From assembly GCA_934178475.1 (NCBI GenBank), contig CAKPQH010000009.1, positions 5,759 to 69,758 on the forward strand: 64,000 bases of DNA. The letters are read 5' to 3'. The translations under genes were made by a program, and so were the position numbers. Source of the DNA: an uncultured Clostridia bacterium (lineage in GTDB: Bacteria > Bacillota > Clostridia > TANB77 > CAG-508). This document shows, piece after piece, positions 63,205-64,000 of this stretch; the stretch's first letter is position 1, and each line of letters opens with the position of its first letter. The notes beneath the pieces are model-generated. The model did no database searches, was not told where the DNA came from, and saw only the letters and a list, made by a program, of their open reading frames with translations.

Positions 63205-64000
63205 TTATAAGACAACCACCGGACGGAACCCGTAGCTGTAGTGGTCGCCACCGCCCGAACCGTAATTGCAGAACACACCGCTGCTAGTACCCAAGCCCCA
63301 GCTACCACCACGAACAATAAAAGGTAGAGCGAATGTTCCTATTAACATATAGTCGCTATCATATAATCCCATTTCATATTTTGTAGTTCTGTGATTTGTT
63401 TCTATTATATTTCCATTATCATCATATGTTGCTTTTAACCATACTGCTATATAAGTGTAGTTTGTATCATCTTTATTTTTCTTATATTCTTTATACCCAT
63501 AATATGAAAAATTATTTCCATTAATCACTTCATATATAGCATCACCTTTTATTTTTTTCATAAATTGTACTCTATCATATGCATATTTTGCAAGCTTTGT
63601 ATTCATCTCTGCTATTTTTGCATTTGTTTCTGATGTTGCTGTTATTCCATCTTTCATAGCCCACGTTGCAGCTCCATTTGTTTTTTCATCTTCACTTACA
63701 TCATATTTATCCCAATATGCTGCAAACTCACTATTTAATTTATTTCCACTAAATAAATTTACTTCTTTTCCATCTACTGTTATTTTTCCTGCATATGATG
63801 TCATACTACTACTCCCATTATCCCAGTATGCTGCTATTCTCTCCCATGCTCCTCCATTTAAATCATATATCCCTGTTACATTTCCTGTTGTACTTTGTGT
63901 CACATTTCCTTTATAATCTTTTGCTCCTGTATATGAATGATATTTTCCTTCTGCATCTGCTCCTCCACTTCCTGATGTATCTCTTGCTGGTATTACACCA
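63205..64000 (-). CDS. FGE-like variable protein, 5' end outside window
   Basis: The frame is open through the right edge; the GTG at 63903 is internal. Visible: GVIPARDTSGSGG..., GIYDLNGGAWERIAAYWDNG (SUMF/FGE signature), a long middle, then PFIVRGGSWGLG... ending YGFRPVVVL. The last 35 residues are encoded by GC-rich DNA (55 of 90 bases at 63211-63300) with codons GGC, AGC, TTC, TGC, TAC, GAC, CAC: the pattern of a DGR variable region. The N-terminus, possibly prepilin-like as in the gene at 34517, cannot be seen. The fold is C-type-lectin-like. Confidence 0.8.
   Translation of the reverse strand, partial: GVIPARDTSGSGGADAEGKYHSYTGAKDYKGNVTQSTTGNVTGIYDLNGGAWERIAAYWDNGSSSMTSYAGKITVDGKEVNLFSGNKLNSEFAAYWDKYDVSEDEKTNGAATWAMKDGITATSETNAKIAEMNTKLAKYAYDRVQFMKKIKGDAIYEVINGNNFSYYGYKEYKKNKDDTNYTYIAVWLKATYDDNGNIIETNHRTTKYEMGLYDSDYMLIGTFALPFIVRGGSWGLGTSSGVFCNYGSGGGDHYSYGFRPVVVL
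63208..63318 (-). repeat. Candidate DGR variable region, VR2
   Basis: GC about 61% against an AT-rich background. Fixed frame residues (VRGGSW, YGFRPV) surround codons variable in bases 1-2. It ends differently from VR1 (GFRPVVVL versus SRLSLYIK), so it probably has its own template repeat. No template in the window. Confidence 0.6.

Noticed and set aside
63205..63903. GTG 63903 as the true start of the right-edge gene
   Set aside because: The frame is open upstream to 64000 with protein-like sequence (VIPARDTSGSGG) and there is no ribosome-binding site before the GTG.

Overview
The window looks like a chromosome segment of an AT-rich, endospore-forming Clostridia-type Firmicute, plausibly an uncultured gut lineage. 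Evidence: codon use is dominated by A/T; ribosome-binding sites are strong AGGAGG; the order adk-map-infA-rpmJ-rpsM-rpsK-rpsD-rpoA-rplQ is the Gram-positive one; and several sporulation genes are present (a 24-residue SpoVM, a CwlJ/GerQ-like pair, GerW/YtfJ, SpoIIIE-type FtsK). Most content is housekeeping. The accessory interest lies in prepilin-like surface proteins, small leader ORFs, palindromic repeats and a few damaged or fused genes.

Layout. 1-2.3 kb: end of an unknown gene and a GH57 glucan branching-type enzyme. 2.3-4.0 kb: a prepilin-like GLUG-repeat protein preceded by a short leader ORF whose end lies inside a terminator-like hairpin. 4.0-7.1 kb: recD2 and uppP with a palindromic repeat between them. 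7.2-18.2 kb: a long leftward gene string (ftsK, APH-like kinase, unknown coiled-coil protein, beta-CASP nuclease, GH15 glucoamylase, prepilin-like protein). 18.4-23.4 kb: a glucosaminidase-like protein, a PopT-type (DUF368) lipid carrier transporter flanked by two palindromes, and TrhP/TrmR-type tRNA wobble uridine modification genes around a RelA/SpoT-domain gene. 23.4-29.1 kb: typA, plsC, cmk, a CAU-anticodon tRNA, rluB, rluD and an LspA-like protein that has lost its catalytic aspartates. 29.2-34.5 kb: DUF4364, NfeD/SPFH, a Cys-rich membrane protein, a polysaccharide deacetylase and tsaE-tsaB-rimI.

34.5-36.2 kb: a second prepilin-like protein. It ends in a GC-rich variable-looking C-terminus typical of diversity-generating retroelement (DGR) targets and is preceded by a second copy of the leader-ORF/hairpin module. 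36.2-42.2 kb: groESL with a CIRCE-like operator, kdgK, an RsiV-like protein, the cwlJ-gerQ pair and an ATP-grasp-like protein. 42.4-47.2 kb: tRNA-Tyr, mutL, two Cys-rich micro-proteins, tRNA-Trp and murC. 47.3-52.5 kb: the ribosomal protein/rpoA/adk block. 52.7-59.5 kb: SprT-like, MBL, a small membrane gene with spoVM, nth, gerW with DUF2953, dxs and dapF. 59.6-64 kb: an unknown gene with a pseudoknot-capable leader, a split TauE pair (one half frameshifted), a TagO/WecA-type transferase fused to a rubredoxin, rpiB, and the 3' part of a second DGR-type variable protein cut by the window edge.

The most notable elements are the two GC-rich hypervariable C-termini (about 60% GC in an otherwise AT-rich window) on surface-type proteins, with no reverse transcriptase or template in view; the duplicated leader ORF plus attenuator module in front of prepilin genes, one copy carrying a (CT)10 tract that could phase-switch it; and the glycosyl-1-phosphate transferase-rubredoxin fusion.
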